From positions 210,076 through 274,075 of the forward strand of contig NZ_AYKT01000007.1 of NCBI RefSeq assembly GCF_000496575.1: a DNA stretch of 64,000 bases, in the 5' to 3' direction. Made by a program: the position numbers and the translations under genes. Shown here piece by piece: positions 42,315 through 52,185 of the stretch (the first letter of the stretch is position 1; each line of letters starts with the position of its first letter). The DNA comes from Geobacillus thermodenitrificans subsp. thermodenitrificans DSM 465 (GTDB taxonomy: Bacteria; Bacillota; Bacilli; Bacillales; Anoxybacillaceae). The notes beneath the pieces are model-generated. The model made no database searches. It saw nothing but the letters and a program-made list of their open reading frames with translations, and was not told the origin of the DNA.

Positions 42315-42431
42315 TTACCGTCTCATCTGTCGTGTTTCCCGCTCTTTCAACTTTTCTTCCATCCGCTTCAGCAACTTTTCCCACGGGTTTTCCGGCTTCT
42401 TTTTCTTCCGTTTCCGCTTTTCTTCTGGCAT
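42315..42431 (-). CDS. 38-residue highly basic peptide coupled to the SNF2 gene
   Basis: The ATG at 42431 lies two bases after the SNF2 helicase stop and follows AAAGGAGG. The product is MPEEKRKRKKKKPENPWEKL then LKRMEEKLKERETRQMRR. It is Lys/Arg/Glu-rich, with a basic N-terminal cluster and a predicted amphipathic helix (about 16-35), and no membrane segment. The composition suits nucleic-acid or protein binding. The excellent ribosome binding site and tight spacing support a real gene. Function unknown. Confidence 0.6.
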   Translation of the reverse strand: MPEEKRKRKKKKPENPWEKLLKRMEEKLKERETRQMRR

Positions 42432-42433
42432 GA

Positions 42434-45214
42434 TCAAGCGCCTCCTTTCGCAGCGGCGGATAAGGTGAGCAAGTCGCGCAGCTCATCGTCAGACAGCTCG
42501 GTGATCCACGTTTCGCCTTCAGTGATCACATCAGCGAGCGCTTGCTTTTGTTCGAGCATCTCGTCAATTTTTTCTTCAATCGTCCCGGTCGTGATCAGCT
42601 TATGGACGTGGACGAATTTCGTTTGCCCGATACGGTAGGCGCGGTCGGTCGCCTGGTTTTCGACGGCGGGGTTCCACCAACGGTCGAAATGGATGACATG
42701 GTTGGCGGCGGTTAAGTTGAGCCCGGTGCCGCCTGCTTTGAGCGACAAAAGGAAAATTGGCGCTTTTCGCGCTTGGAACTCATCCACCATCCGGTCGCGC
42801 GTTGGTTTTGGGACACTGCCGTTTAAAAACAGCACCGGTTCGTCAAACAAGTCGGAAAGCAGTTCCTGAATCATCTCGCCCATGCGCACGTATTGGGTGA
42901 AAATGAGACAAGACTCATCATTGGCGCGGATTTGTTCGACGAGTTCCACGAGTTTTTCGAGCTTATGCGACCGCTCGACCAGCTGGCGGGGCGATCGTTC
43001 TCTTAAATAAAGCGCCGGATGGTTGCAAATTTGCTTGATGCCGTTTAGCATCTGCAAAATCAACCCGCGCCGTGCAAACGGGCTCGCCGCTTTCGCCCGC
43101 TCGAGCGTGTCGTTGACGAGCTGCTCGTACAAAGCCGCCTGTTCAGCTGTGAGCGGGCAGTATTCTTTTTGTTCAAGCTTATCCGGCAAGTTGAGGGCGA
43201 CCGCTTCGTCTGTTTTCGTCCGCCGCAAGAGAAACGGACGGATGAGCGCCTGCAGCGCCGCTTTTTTATGGGCATCTCCTTCTTTTTCAATCGGCCCGGC
43301 AAAGCGGCGTTCAAACTCTGTTGCGCTGCCGAGATAGCCCGGGTTTAAGAAGTGGAAAATGCTCCAAAGTTCGTTTAGGCGGTTTTCGACCGGCGTGCCC
43401 GATAAGGCAATTTTATGCTTGGCGCGCAGGCGACGGATGGCGCGCGCTTGTTTCGTCTGCGCGTTTTTAATGTTTTGCGCTTCATCAAGGCAAACGGTAT
43501 GCCAATGAAGCTGTTTTAAATCGTCCCCGTCCAAATGGGCTAAGCTATAGGACGTAATGACAAGATCTGCCCTGCCCGCCGTCTGCAAAAACGCCTCATG
43601 TTTCGCACGGTTGGGCCCGTGGTGCGTGTAGACGCGCAGCTCAGGGGTGAAGCGGGCGCATTCTTTTTGCCAGTTGCCGATGACGCTTGTCGGACAAATG
43701 AGAAGCGCCGGGGTGTCCGGGCGCTCCGTTTCTTTGACGTAAGCCAAATAAGCGAGCAGCTGGACTGTTTTGCCGAGTCCCATGTCATCAGCGAGGCAGG
43801 CGCCAAAGCCAAAGCGGCGCAAAAAGGCGAGCCAGTCGACACCGCGTTGCTGGTACGGGCGGAGCGTGCCGTGAAACGACGGCGGCACGACAGCGGTGGG
43901 GAGCTCGTCAATGTTATGCAGCTGGCGGATGAACGCCCGGAATTGGTTTTGGACGTCAATATGAATCGGAATGTGTTCATCTGTTGCTTCGTCGCGTGCG
44001 TTGGCTTCAGCCAATAACGTTTGGGCGACGATTTCGTGGATCGGCACCCCTTCTTGTTTCGCTTTTTCCATCAACGTTTGCGCACGGCGGACGAGCGCAG
44101 GGTCAAGGGCGATCCATTGGCCGCGCAGGCGGATGAGGCGCCGCTTTTGTTCGGCGATCGCCGCGAACTCTTCTTCCGTCAGTTCGATGCCGTTGGTCGC
44201 CACGCGCCAGTCAAAGTCGGAGAGGCGTTCAAGGCCAAAGAGCGATTCGGCATGGACGGAAGGAGACAGTTTCGCTTTGATGGACAGCTGCGCCTGGCGG
44301 ATGTTATGCCACCAGTCGGGCAAGAGAAGCCGCACACCCGCTTCGGTCAGCTTTAAGCTTTCTTCGGACAAAAAGAGCCACGCCTCGTCATCGGACAGCT
44401 CGTTGCGCAGCTCACCGTTGCCACCAAGCCATGGGATGATCGTTTCGATGCGGCGGATGGCGCGGGCGATGGACTGTTCATACGGGCGCCAAGCGCGCGG
44501 GATTTCGTCCACTGGGACGACAACGCTGTCGTCTAAGGCGATCAAGACGGTTTCCAGCGTCCATGAATCACCGTCTTCCGGCGGTTCAACGAGACGCAAG
44601 CCGACGGTAAACAGCGGCCGTTCGCCAAGCCAACCGATTTGTTCGAGCCAATCGTCTTCTCCACTTATCCATTGGTCGTTGCGGGCTAGGATGGCCGGAT
44701 AGGCCTTTATGATTTCTTGCCAGATGTCGCGCAGTTCCGGATCGCGCGACAGCCAGTCAGCGATCGCGAGCGACCGCCATGTTGTAATGAACGGGTGCGG
44801 GTCAGCGTCGAGCCCGAGCCAGCGGGTGTGCTGTGCCTCGCTCCAAAGCGTCGACCGGCGTTCTTTCCACGCTGCAAAATCGGGGCGGAAGCGACGCTCG
44901 CGCAGATCGTCCCAAATTTGCCTTGCCCATGTCTCGAGTTGGGCGGTAAATTCGTCTTTCCATTCGATGGCGACGAAGCTGATCGATGGGCGCGAGGCAA
45001 AAAAGGTGAGCGCTTGCCACGGTGATAGTTGGACCACTTCTCGGCCATTGACAATGACGGAATCGATCAGCGTGCCGTAAAACGTTTCTTCATGCCAAGC
45101 GAACACAAGTGGTGCCCAGCTTGTCGCGGGAGATGAACTGCTGAGCCAAAAGCATTGTCGTTCCTCACTCCACTCACACGAAAGGGTGATCGTCTGTAAC
45201 GCTTGTTCCATCAT
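42434..45214 (-). CDS. ywqA: SNF2-family DNA helicase/translocase
   Basis: A 926-residue protein. A large N-terminal region of about 400 residues (a bacterial SNF2-associated domain) precedes the helicase core. The core contains ADDMGLGKTVQLLAYLA (Walker A), DEAQNIKN (motif II) and SGTPVENRLNEL (motif III). It ends with FDRWWNPAVENQATDRAYRI (motif VI, with QATDRAYRIGQ). It should be an ATP-driven DNA translocase rather than a true unwinding enzyme. It corresponds to B. subtilis YwqA. Its start overlaps the stop of the SWIM gene by four bases (ATGA), so the two are coupled. Confidence 0.92.
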   Translation of the reverse strand: MMEQALQTITLSCEWSEERQCFWLSSSSPATSWAPLVFAWHEETFYGTLIDSVIVNGREVVQLSPWQALTFFASRPSISFVAIEWKDEFTAQLETWARQIWDDLRERRFRPDFAAWKERRSTLWSEAQHTRWLGLDADPHPFITTWRSLAIADWLSRDPELRDIWQEIIKAYPAILARNDQWISGEDDWLEQIGWLGERPLFTVGLRLVEPPEDGDSWTLETVLIALDDSVVVPVDEIPRAWRPYEQSIARAIRRIETIIPWLGGNGELRNELSDDEAWLFLSEESLKLTEAGVRLLLPDWWHNIRQAQLSIKAKLSPSVHAESLFGLERLSDFDWRVATNGIELTEEEFAAIAEQKRRLIRLRGQWIALDPALVRRAQTLMEKAKQEGVPIHEIVAQTLLAEANARDEATDEHIPIHIDVQNQFRAFIRQLHNIDELPTAVVPPSFHGTLRPYQQRGVDWLAFLRRFGFGACLADDMGLGKTVQLLAYLAYVKETERPDTPALLICPTSVIGNWQKECARFTPELRVYTHHGPNRAKHEAFLQTAGRADLVITSYSLAHLDGDDLKQLHWHTVCLDEAQNIKNAQTKQARAIRRLRAKHKIALSGTPVENRLNELWSIFHFLNPGYLGSATEFERRFAGPIEKEGDAHKKAALQALIRPFLLRRTKTDEAVALNLPDKLEQKEYCPLTAEQAALYEQLVNDTLERAKAASPFARRGLILQMLNGIKQICNHPALYLRERSPRQLVERSHKLEKLVELVEQIRANDESCLIFTQYVRMGEMIQELLSDLFDEPVLFLNGSVPKPTRDRMVDEFQARKAPIFLLSLKAGGTGLNLTAANHVIHFDRWWNPAVENQATDRAYRIGQTKFVHVHKLITTGTIEEKIDEMLEQKQALADVITEGETWITELSDDELRDLLTLSAAAKGGA

Positions 45215-46815
45215 GGAAGCAATTTTCCTTTCCGTAGTTCTTCATGAAACGCACGCATGCGTGCGGTCTTGGTGCATAACTGTTCGAGATAGGCGTTCCA
45301 CTCGTTCGTCTGTTTCAGCGCCCGATAGCACGTGCGCAGCTTTTTTAAATAGCGAACAGCTGTGCGATAGCTTGGTCGATTTTTTGCTTCGACAAACCGT
45401 ATGACCGCCCGGTGGTAAAGCGGTAAGACGAGCGCAGGGTCTTGCTTCTCGAGCATTTTTAAAAACTGCGGATCCATTTCATGGGCGGTCATATTCGCCC
45501 ATAAGTACAAGTCGATCATGTGCTGGTAGCGTCCTTGGCGGTGCAAAAATTGAACATAGCGGTTGGCGCTGTATGGGAAACAGTGGTTTAAGAGCGCTTC
45601 GTACTCATCCCATCGGTTGTTCTGTTGGGCGTATGATTCGTACAGCTGGCCGATCTCGTTGACAAACTTTGTTCGTTCCGGTTCCGGAAGGGCGGCTAAG
45701 TAGTAAGGAAGCTCTTGTTTCCCTTTCGCCCAAAACGATGCAAACCGGTCAGGCGGACCGGAGGTGATCAGCCGCTTCGTCCACTCGATAAAACATGGTG
45801 CGGCACTCTCCGGAAAGACCCGGTATAACGCAAACGCTTCCTCATCCTCTTTCAGCAAAAAGGCTAAATGGGCGGCTGCCAAAAAGGCAAGTGGAATTCG
45901 CTTTTCTTTGGCGAGTCGGAGCAAGTGCTCTTTTTCCTGCCAACGTTGTGCCTCTGTTGTGAACAGCAGCTCCCAAGCCGCCGTATAAAGATCGTAGATA
46001 AGCGAAGGGAAGAAGTCCGCTATCTGCAATAAGTCCCGCACATAGGGGACGGTTTGTTTAATCAGCGGGTCAGGCGCTGATGCCGACGGATTGGATGAGA
46101 ACCGCTCCAACGTCTCGAACAGTTCATCGGCGATATATTCGACATCTTGCTGCCAGGAAAATTGCCCGTATGAGCCAAACAAACGTTGGTGCCAACCGCG
46201 TTCTTTTCCGTACTCGATGAGATGATGGAACAAAAACAAGGCGGCATGAAACCGGTACAACCCCCGGGCGGCGTGATGTTTCGGGCCGCCTTTGACTAGC
46301 GCCGGAAACAGCTGATGGGCGAGTCGATACGGCCAATCGTCGCGGCGGCGATGGCGGGCGGCAAACTCATCAAGCGCCTTCGCAAACTGCTCCCACCATT
46401 CGTCGACCGATTCGGCTGGTGCGACCGTTGATGTTTTGGGGGCAGGGGAAACGGTTTGCGGTGGTTTCTTTTCTGCTTGCTTCCATTGGCGAAGCAATTC
46501 ACCGTTGTCAAGGACGTTTCCGTAGACGTAAAAAAACAAGGCCAGCACGTGCGAACAAGGGCCTTCTGTCTCGCATGGGCAGTCATGGTGGCCGATGACG
46601 TCGGCGAGATCGAGCGTGACATCGTGAATGGTTATGTCAGCTACTTTTCCTTTGATTCGTTCGCTGTCGATGACGATGACGTTATAGACAAATCCCCGCC
46701 GTGATAAATCGCGCCCTTTTTGAATGAGGGGTTTATAAACGGAAAACGGTAGGTCGTTTTGCAAATCAGCTGCTGCCTTTTGCAAGAGAGGTTTCGAGAT
46801 GGCTGTTTGCAACAT
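45211..46815 (-). CDS. ywqB: SWIM zinc-finger protein
   Basis: A 534-residue protein. The SWIM motif (CxCx-n-CxH) is in HHDCPCETEGPCSHVLALFF, near residue 80, and binds zinc. The remainder is helical and lacks other recognised domains. In B. subtilis the homologue precedes the SNF2 gene in the same way, suggesting a conserved complex. SWIM domains often contact DNA or protein partners; the function here is likely DNA metabolism, but it is not established. A minus-strand TATAAT lies at 46859-46854, about 40 bases before the start. Confidence 0.85.
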   Translation of the reverse strand: MLQTAISKPLLQKAAADLQNDLPFSVYKPLIQKGRDLSRRGFVYNVIVIDSERIKGKVADITIHDVTLDLADVIGHHDCPCETEGPCSHVLALFFYVYGNVLDNGELLRQWKQAEKKPPQTVSPAPKTSTVAPAESVDEWWEQFAKALDEFAARHRRRDDWPYRLAHQLFPALVKGGPKHHAARGLYRFHAALFLFHHLIEYGKERGWHQRLFGSYGQFSWQQDVEYIADELFETLERFSSNPSASAPDPLIKQTVPYVRDLLQIADFFPSLIYDLYTAAWELLFTTEAQRWQEKEHLLRLAKEKRIPLAFLAAAHLAFLLKEDEEAFALYRVFPESAAPCFIEWTKRLITSGPPDRFASFWAKGKQELPYYLAALPEPERTKFVNEIGQLYESYAQQNNRWDEYEALLNHCFPYSANRYVQFLHRQGRYQHMIDLYLWANMTAHEMDPQFLKMLEKQDPALVLPLYHRAVIRFVEAKNRPSYRTAVRYLKKLRTCYRALKQTNEWNAYLEQLCTKTARMRAFHEELRKGKLLP

Positions 46816-47651
46816 AGCGGTTCATCCCTTCCGTCCATTCTTAATATCCATTTATTATATCATGGGGGACCGAACGGTTGCTATGCTCGTTTCGCCATGG
46901 GAAGAAGGAGCATTTTCTTTTTTTCTATCAACTATGATACAATAAAGACAACGGCGGGGCTTTTTGTACAAAGCAGAAATGATATGTCGGCAGCGTCGTA
47001 GAAGCCCCTTGTCCATGCGGCGGCGAAAAACCATTGTTGTGAAAAGGAAGAAGCAGTGTCGATCAAGTCCATGATTGAACGGCGAATTTGTTGAATGCAT
47101 GCACGATGTGCTTTTGTTGACACAAAAATCTATTTTTCTCATTGAGAAATCTTGAGTTTGAAGGCTTTCACAAACCGCTTTTGACAGAAAACGGTTGTTT
47201 TTCACCGGCTTTTAAGAATAAGCAAAGCAAAAGCGAGGATGAAGTCTCTTTTCCTCGCTTTTTCGCCTTTCCCGACGTTGTTCCCTGTTTAGGGACATTT
47301 CATGGAGAAAAGAGCCGAATCTTGTGAGAGGGAATCGACTTTCGTTTGCCTGATGGATGGTGAACGCATTCGTGACAAAGTTTCCCTCTTTTCTTCTTGT
47401 ACATATATTCGACCTCTTTGCGTTCGTTTGGAGCTGATGAACGGATGTTTCTCGGCGGTTGTCTGCAGCTATGACGGATAGTCATAGACACTGCCGCAGT
47501 TTTCTGATGGGCATGCTCGTTTTCTTTTCGGGCAAGCGGTGTAGCCATCCGTCTTTGCGAGTGTTTCGATTTTTCCACTCACATTCACTTTTGTATAATT
47601 GTAAGTTGTTCTGGCGAATATGATGGTGCGAAACATAAAGGAGGGTGTTAC
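46816..47651. other. Long intergenic region with a possible unannotated transcript
   Basis: 836 bases without a supported gene. A plus-strand TACAAT-like -10 lies near 46938, and a clean terminator near 47229-47266. No protein gene lies between them, so a non-coding RNA is possible. The next gene has a TATAAT at 47594-47599. The stretch 47127-47220 is AT-rich and could be a decayed insertion-sequence end. Confidence 0.35.
47227..47267 (+). terminator. Terminator in the 46.8-47.6 kb gap
   Basis: AAAAGCGAGG (47229-47238) and CCTCGCTTTT (47253-47262) with a T tail. No gene is annotated directly upstream on the plus strand. Confidence 0.65.
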
Positions 47652-49772
47652 ATGTCGATCGGACGAAATGACCCGTGTCCGTGTGGAAGCGGGAAAAAAT
47701 ATAAGAAATGTTGCATGAACAAAGTGATGGAAGAAGAGACGAAGCGAGCGCGACAACATCGTTTTTTCGAACAGAAATACGAATTGTCGCAACGGGTGCG
47801 CCGCTTTTTGGATGAGGAGTTGCCATACGGCGAACGAGTGGCGGTAAAACACGCGTTCCGTCAGGCAATTTGGCAAAAGAAGCAAAGTGAGATGCTTGAG
47901 AAGCTCGAATCGCTTTGGTATTTATTCGTTCATCGTTTTCCAAACGGGATGCGCGGCGTTGAGTGGTTTCAACGCGAAAAAGGGCGCCATCTGACTCCGG
48001 AGCTGAAGCAAATGCTCGATAGATGGGTGGGGCTCGTCCCGCGCCTTGTCCAGTTCGTTGACCGGAATGACGACGGAGTGATAGCGGTAGATCGGTGGAC
48101 GGGAGAAACGCTGTTTATGCCATTTAGTGAAACGATGCCGAATGTAGTGCCGTGGGGAGGTATGTTTGCGTTTCTCGAACCGTCTGACAACGGTTATTAT
48201 GTTCAGGGGGCTGCTTCTATCATCGGGCCGGACGGGGTGAAGAAAGCCGAAGAACAAATACGCACACTTCTTCAAGAGACGGATATGCCGTATGAAGAGT
48301 TAGTGTTTGTCCATTTTCTCGATATCGTTGATGCGGGCCATCGTGCTTCTTCACTATCCGAGCGTGATACGGAATCGGTGGAACAATGGACGATCGTCTA
48401 TGACATATCCGATGCGCGGAAAGCTCTCCGCCAACTAGCCCAACACGGAATAGGAATCATTGATGAAGAAAACGCGGAAACCATCAAAGGTTCGTTGCGC
48501 GGCGTGACGTACGAATATAGGGATCGTCTTGCTTCTGGCCCTATTTATATCGACGAATTAGTGGGCTTTTTAGAAGGGAGAGGGCGGACAATGACATTTT
48601 CCGCCTTCGATGTGGACGCAGAACGAGTGCTGACAGAAGCGCTTGAGGCAATCGGTATGTCTGCGCGGGTCGTGTCGCGGTCGACGAAGACGCACGTTGT
48701 TCCAAAAGGAGTGAAGTTGCTATCGTACCATGTCGAGTTGCCGCCGGGCGAGCCGCAATATATGGCGTTAGTTGCCAACAGTGCGATGATGTTAGAGCAG
48801 ATGCTGCATGTGCCGCATGAGGAATGGAACGGACGGTCCGTTCATGAGTTGGCAATGGACGGGGAGCACGAAGAAGTCGAGCAATGGTTGCGGACATATG
48901 AATACCATACGTTCGAGCGTCTCCGAAAAGCGGGCTGTCCAGTAACGGTCGATACCAACAGTGTCCGTTCCCGCTACGGGCTGCCGCTCTCGCCATTTGT
49001 GACGCCAAAAGCCGAGCGGAAAACTCATATTCGAGTGTTTCAACGGCTCGATGATGGGGAGTATTTTGTCATGCCGGCGGAATGGGAGGCACGCTTTTTC
49101 GGTGCGGATTTAATCGAATTTTATCAAGAAAAAACGGAAGGAAAATCGGAAGCGACGGAAGCGAAATACCGCCTCGGTGTAACAGCGGTCGGCCATTATT
49201 TGCAGACGACGTCGCTGTCATCATGGGATGAGGTAGAAGAGCGTCATTGGCAGCAATGTCTAGCCTTTCACTATATCATGTTTTCTCCGGATGCAACTGT
49301 TAATAAGGCAAAACAAGTATTAAGCGCCGTTCAGGCGTTCGCGAAATGGCTTGATGGCCGCTATCAGACAAACCATGCTCCGGTCGTGCGCCAACTCGTT
49401 GCGGAATTGAGCGAGCCGTTGTTGAAGGCCGTCCGTCTTCTCCGGTTGTATCACCGGTCTGACTCAGCGGTGGTGATGGCAGATACTGCTTCAGAACAGA
49501 TGATGGAAAACAAAGGGGAGCACCGGACGGGGACATTCCGAGTGGTGAACGTCGACCAGGAAGAAGCCATACTCGACTGGTTGGAGACGGGTGAGCAGCT
49601 TCACTGGCGTCTGACTCCGTCGGCTACATCGTATGTAGAGCCTGGTATGTACGTAAAAGCCACCTTTAACAAAGACGGGGAGCTGGCTTCCGTTCAGCGT
49701 GTGTACCCGCCACAGGCCGCTCCTTATCTAGAAGCGTTCGTTCAGTTTGATCAGCCATTGGCTAAGGTGTAA
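47652..49772 (+). CDS. SEC-C metal-binding protein with a large uncharacterised region
   Basis: A 706-residue cytosolic protein. It opens with the SEC-C zinc motif (RNDPCPCGSGKKYKKCC, residues 5-21), as found at the end of SecA but here at the N-terminus. The following 680 residues do not contain a domain I recognise. Parts look like the YecA/SEC-C and plasmid-type hypothetical families, with heavy use of Trp and charged residues. AAAGGAGGGTG precedes the ATG, and a TATAAT lies at 47594-47599. It is a single-gene unit with a terminator behind it. Function unknown. Confidence 0.75.
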   Translation: MSIGRNDPCPCGSGKKYKKCCMNKVMEEETKRARQHRFFEQKYELSQRVRRFLDEELPYGERVAVKHAFRQAIWQKKQSEMLEKLESLWYLFVHRFPNGMRGVEWFQREKGRHLTPELKQMLDRWVGLVPRLVQFVDRNDDGVIAVDRWTGETLFMPFSETMPNVVPWGGMFAFLEPSDNGYYVQGAASIIGPDGVKKAEEQIRTLLQETDMPYEELVFVHFLDIVDAGHRASSLSERDTESVEQWTIVYDISDARKALRQLAQHGIGIIDEENAETIKGSLRGVTYEYRDRLASGPIYIDELVGFLEGRGRTMTFSAFDVDAERVLTEALEAIGMSARVVSRSTKTHVVPKGVKLLSYHVELPPGEPQYMALVANSAMMLEQMLHVPHEEWNGRSVHELAMDGEHEEVEQWLRTYEYHTFERLRKAGCPVTVDTNSVRSRYGLPLSPFVTPKAERKTHIRVFQRLDDGEYFVMPAEWEARFFGADLIEFYQEKTEGKSEATEAKYRLGVTAVGHYLQTTSLSSWDEVEERHWQQCLAFHYIMFSPDATVNKAKQVLSAVQAFAKWLDGRYQTNHAPVVRQLVAELSEPLLKAVRLLRLYHRSDSAVVMADTASEQMMENKGEHRTGTFRVVNVDQEEAILDWLETGEQLHWRLTPSATSYVEPGMYVKATFNKDGELASVQRVYPPQAAPYLEAFVQFDQPLAKV

Positions 49773-50166
49773 AGATGTGGGAGGGTGTCCCGTTGTGGGG
49801 CATCCTCTTTTTCTGTGAAAATGTGTATGCCTTGGAGTGCTATTTTCACACTTGGGTGGAGTGCAAAACTTGTTCATGGTTATTTTTCTATCGTTTGGAG
49901 TGATGGAAGGACGAATCAGCCGTGCTGAGCGGGGGACACTGAGAGAACGCAAAGAATGTTTTCGCCGTTACTCGGCAACGCTCGTATCTTTTTCATTTGG
50001 CAGCTGTCGTGCTAGGGAACATTGTGTGGAAATAGGGCATCCGTTGTCGGTTTATCGTCGTGCTGGCGCTCGTTCTGTCGAGCGGTTTTCCCGACCGACA
50101 GACAGGAAATCGACTCTTACGTGCGAACCATATAGTAGAACGAGAGACATCTAGGAGGGAAGGTGC
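49773..50166. other. Gene-free region with a terminator
   Basis: About 390 bases. A terminator (49779-49813) ends the SEC-C gene. The remainder has no frame with a ribosome binding site except the start region of the amidase. I see nothing else. Confidence 0.5.
49779..49813 (+). terminator. Terminator of the SEC-C gene
   Basis: GAGGGTGTCCCG and GGGGCATCCTC pair around a short loop and are followed by TTTTTC. It belongs to the same style of GGTGTCYC-type hairpin as 19594 and 53562. Confidence 0.7.
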
Positions 50167-51516
50167 ATGAGGCCAAGAAGATGGTTCGCCATATTGGTTT
50201 GTTTGTGTTGTTTGGTTACAGCTGCCTGGCCGGCAGAGGTGAAAGGGGAAAATAAGAAGAAGGAACGATTGGCTGTCGTGACGGTTGATCGGGTGAACGT
50301 CCGCCAAGGGCCGGGTGTGCCGTACCGTCCGTTGGCGAACGTTCACCGTGGTGAAACGTATCGGTTGATCGATATAAAAGACGGCTGGTTGAAAATAGAA
50401 TGGAAGAAGAATAAAATCGGATGGATTGCCGCATCGTATGCCGCTCCTGTGCGCGAAATGGAAATCGTGCAAGAAGATCGGCTTCGTCTTCGGCAAGAGC
50501 CGGGGCTAGATGGGCGTATTATTGGCCATCTGGCACAGGGGGATCAAGTCATTGTCATCAAAGAAAAGGGAGAATGGAAACAAATCGTCACAAAAAAGGC
50601 TGTTGGTTGGGTGGCGGCATCGTATTTGGTAGATGCCGAATCTCCAACTGGTTCACGGCAGACAGGAGTCGTGACGGCTGATTCACTGAACGTGCGGGTT
50701 GCGCCGTCATTGGACGCGGAGCGGATCGGACGGCTTTTGCACGGTGAGCGCGTTGAGATTGTCGAAACAAAACAAGATTGGTATAAGATCGTTACCCGTT
50801 CCGGGCTAGGTGGTTGGGTGGCAGCGGAGTACGTCGAAATGAAAAATGGACAGGCCGTCGGGAATCAGGAAGAGGCAGTGGCTGAATCGGCTTCGCCTGC
50901 TGCTGTTGACCTTGCCACCATTCAGGGAAATGGGCCGCGTCAATATGTAAAAAAATGGACGCGCACACCTGTTCAAGTGCTTGCCGGAAAAACGATCGTG
51001 CTTGACGCCGGCCATGGCGGCAAAGACGGGGGAGCGGAAAGCGTCAATGGCGTAACGGAAAAAACATTGACAATGGAAACGGCCGAGCGGTTGAAAGAAA
51101 AGCTCGAAACATACGGAGCGCGCGTGGTGTTGACGCGTGTCAATGATGATTACGTGCCGCTGTCGGCACGCGTGGCCACCGCCCGTTTGTACCAGGCGGA
51201 TGCGTTTATTAGTTTACACTACGACAGCGCGGAGGATGAAGATGCTTCTGGCATCACCGCCTACTATTACGATCGGTTCGCCGACTACGGGTTGGCGCAA
51301 TCGTTCCAAGGGCCGTTCTCAAAGCTCTCTGCTTTGCCATTTCGCGGCCTCGCCTTTGGCAACTATTACGTACTGCGGGAAAATGAACGACCGTCTGTGC
51401 TGCTTGAGCTTGGCTATTTAAGCAATCGGTCGGATGCCGAGGTTGTGGCGACAGACAGCTATCAAGAAACAGTGACGACGGCTATCGTGAACGCCGTGCG
51501 CCATTATTTTCAATAA
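50167..51516 (+). CDS. N-acetylmuramoyl-L-alanine amidase with three SH3b domains
   Basis: A 449-residue secreted cell-wall hydrolase. A signal peptide (about 1-28, ending AEVKGE) is followed by three SH3b repeats (about 34-90, 95-158, 168-228). Each repeat has the pattern VNVRxGPG and ends WIAASY, WVAASYL or WVAAEYV. The catalytic Amidase_3 domain (about 276-449) has the zinc-ligand motif VLDAGHGGKDGGAES and the SLHYDS strand. It cleaves the bond between muramic acid and the stem peptide. GGAGGGAAGGTGC precedes the ATG. Complete; YrvJ/CwlB-like in design. Confidence 0.92.
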   Translation: MRPRRWFAILVCLCCLVTAAWPAEVKGENKKKERLAVVTVDRVNVRQGPGVPYRPLANVHRGETYRLIDIKDGWLKIEWKKNKIGWIAASYAAPVREMEIVQEDRLRLRQEPGLDGRIIGHLAQGDQVIVIKEKGEWKQIVTKKAVGWVAASYLVDAESPTGSRQTGVVTADSLNVRVAPSLDAERIGRLLHGERVEIVETKQDWYKIVTRSGLGGWVAAEYVEMKNGQAVGNQEEAVAESASPAAVDLATIQGNGPRQYVKKWTRTPVQVLAGKTIVLDAGHGGKDGGAESVNGVTEKTLTMETAERLKEKLETYGARVVLTRVNDDYVPLSARVATARLYQADAFISLHYDSAEDEDASGITAYYYDRFADYGLAQSFQGPFSKLSALPFRGLAFGNYYVLRENERPSVLLELGYLSNRSDAEVVATDSYQETVTTAIVNAVRHYFQ

Positions 51517-51574
51517 CAAACCGGTCATTTTGCCAAAAATAGGCAACGGATCTGCGGCATACAGGCCGCACGAC

Positions 51575-51608
51575 AAAAAGCGTCCCGATTTTTCGGGGCG
51601 CTTTTTTA
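51575..51608 (+). terminator. Terminator of the amidase gene
   Basis: AGCGTCCCGA and TCGGGGCGCT with a four-base loop and a six-T tail, about 60 bases after the stop. Confidence 0.85.
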
Positions 51609-52046
51609 CCATTTCAAATCGAGAAAGCCTTCATTTCTCGGCATGAGCACACGGGGGAAGAGTAATTCCTGTCACTTATTGCACATACCATGAGGGGGAA
51701 GTTTTGAGACATTGATATGTACTTGCCTAATGACAACCAACATCCCTATTTGTCCTTCATTTTGTTTTTCTAAAGTGTTGGTTTGGACATGATATTGATT
51801 GGCAACGAGCAAACAATCTTTGTCTTCTCTTCCATCCATACTAGTTCATCTTTAATGTTTCTATGAGGGTAACTTTTTTGTCAATCTAGCTTCCTTTCAT
51901 CAAGAGATTGTCTCTATAGGTAAAATATACCTATGACCCTTCTTGTTTAGGGGGATTGTTAGCCAATCACAGAAGTTCGTTGGCTTTTGAAGACTGATCA
52001 TGCCTTTGCTCGATGGCTGCTGGGACGAAATAGCCAGAACAGGGGC

Positions 52047-52073
52047 TTGACAAAATAGTAAAAAAAGTATAAT
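52047..52073 (+). promoter_or_regulatory. Promoter of brnQ
   Basis: TTGACA (52047-52052) and TATAAT (52068-52073) match both consensus boxes but with a short 15-base spacer. A palindrome lies just downstream. Confidence 0.6.
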
Positions 52074-52185
52074 ATTTAAAACGTATTAGGATAGTAATAT
52101 TTCATTATAATCCTAAGTGGCGCGTTTGTTTTGTGATATATCAGAATATTCAATTCATTTTGCTAACATAGAAATGAGGGATATG

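Larger units (their letters stand above)
51517..52185. other. Intergenic region before brnQ
   Basis: About 670 bases. It contains a terminator (51575-51608), a minus-strand 55-codon frame at 51672-51839 (MDGREDKDCLLVANQYHVQT onward) with protein-like composition but no clear start signal, and the brnQ promoter (52047-52073). An inverted repeat TTAGGAT/ATCCTAA flanks 52086-52115, just after the promoter, and could be an operator. I did not find a convincing T-box or CodY box. Confidence 0.45.

Noticed and set aside
44021..44702. Long plus-strand frames antisense to the SNF2 gene
   Set aside because: The minus strand carries clear helicase motifs; the plus frames are Arg/Ser-rich shadows.
52080..52180. 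T-box or CodY box before brnQ
   Set aside because: Only a weak CodY-like match and no T-box sequence were found.
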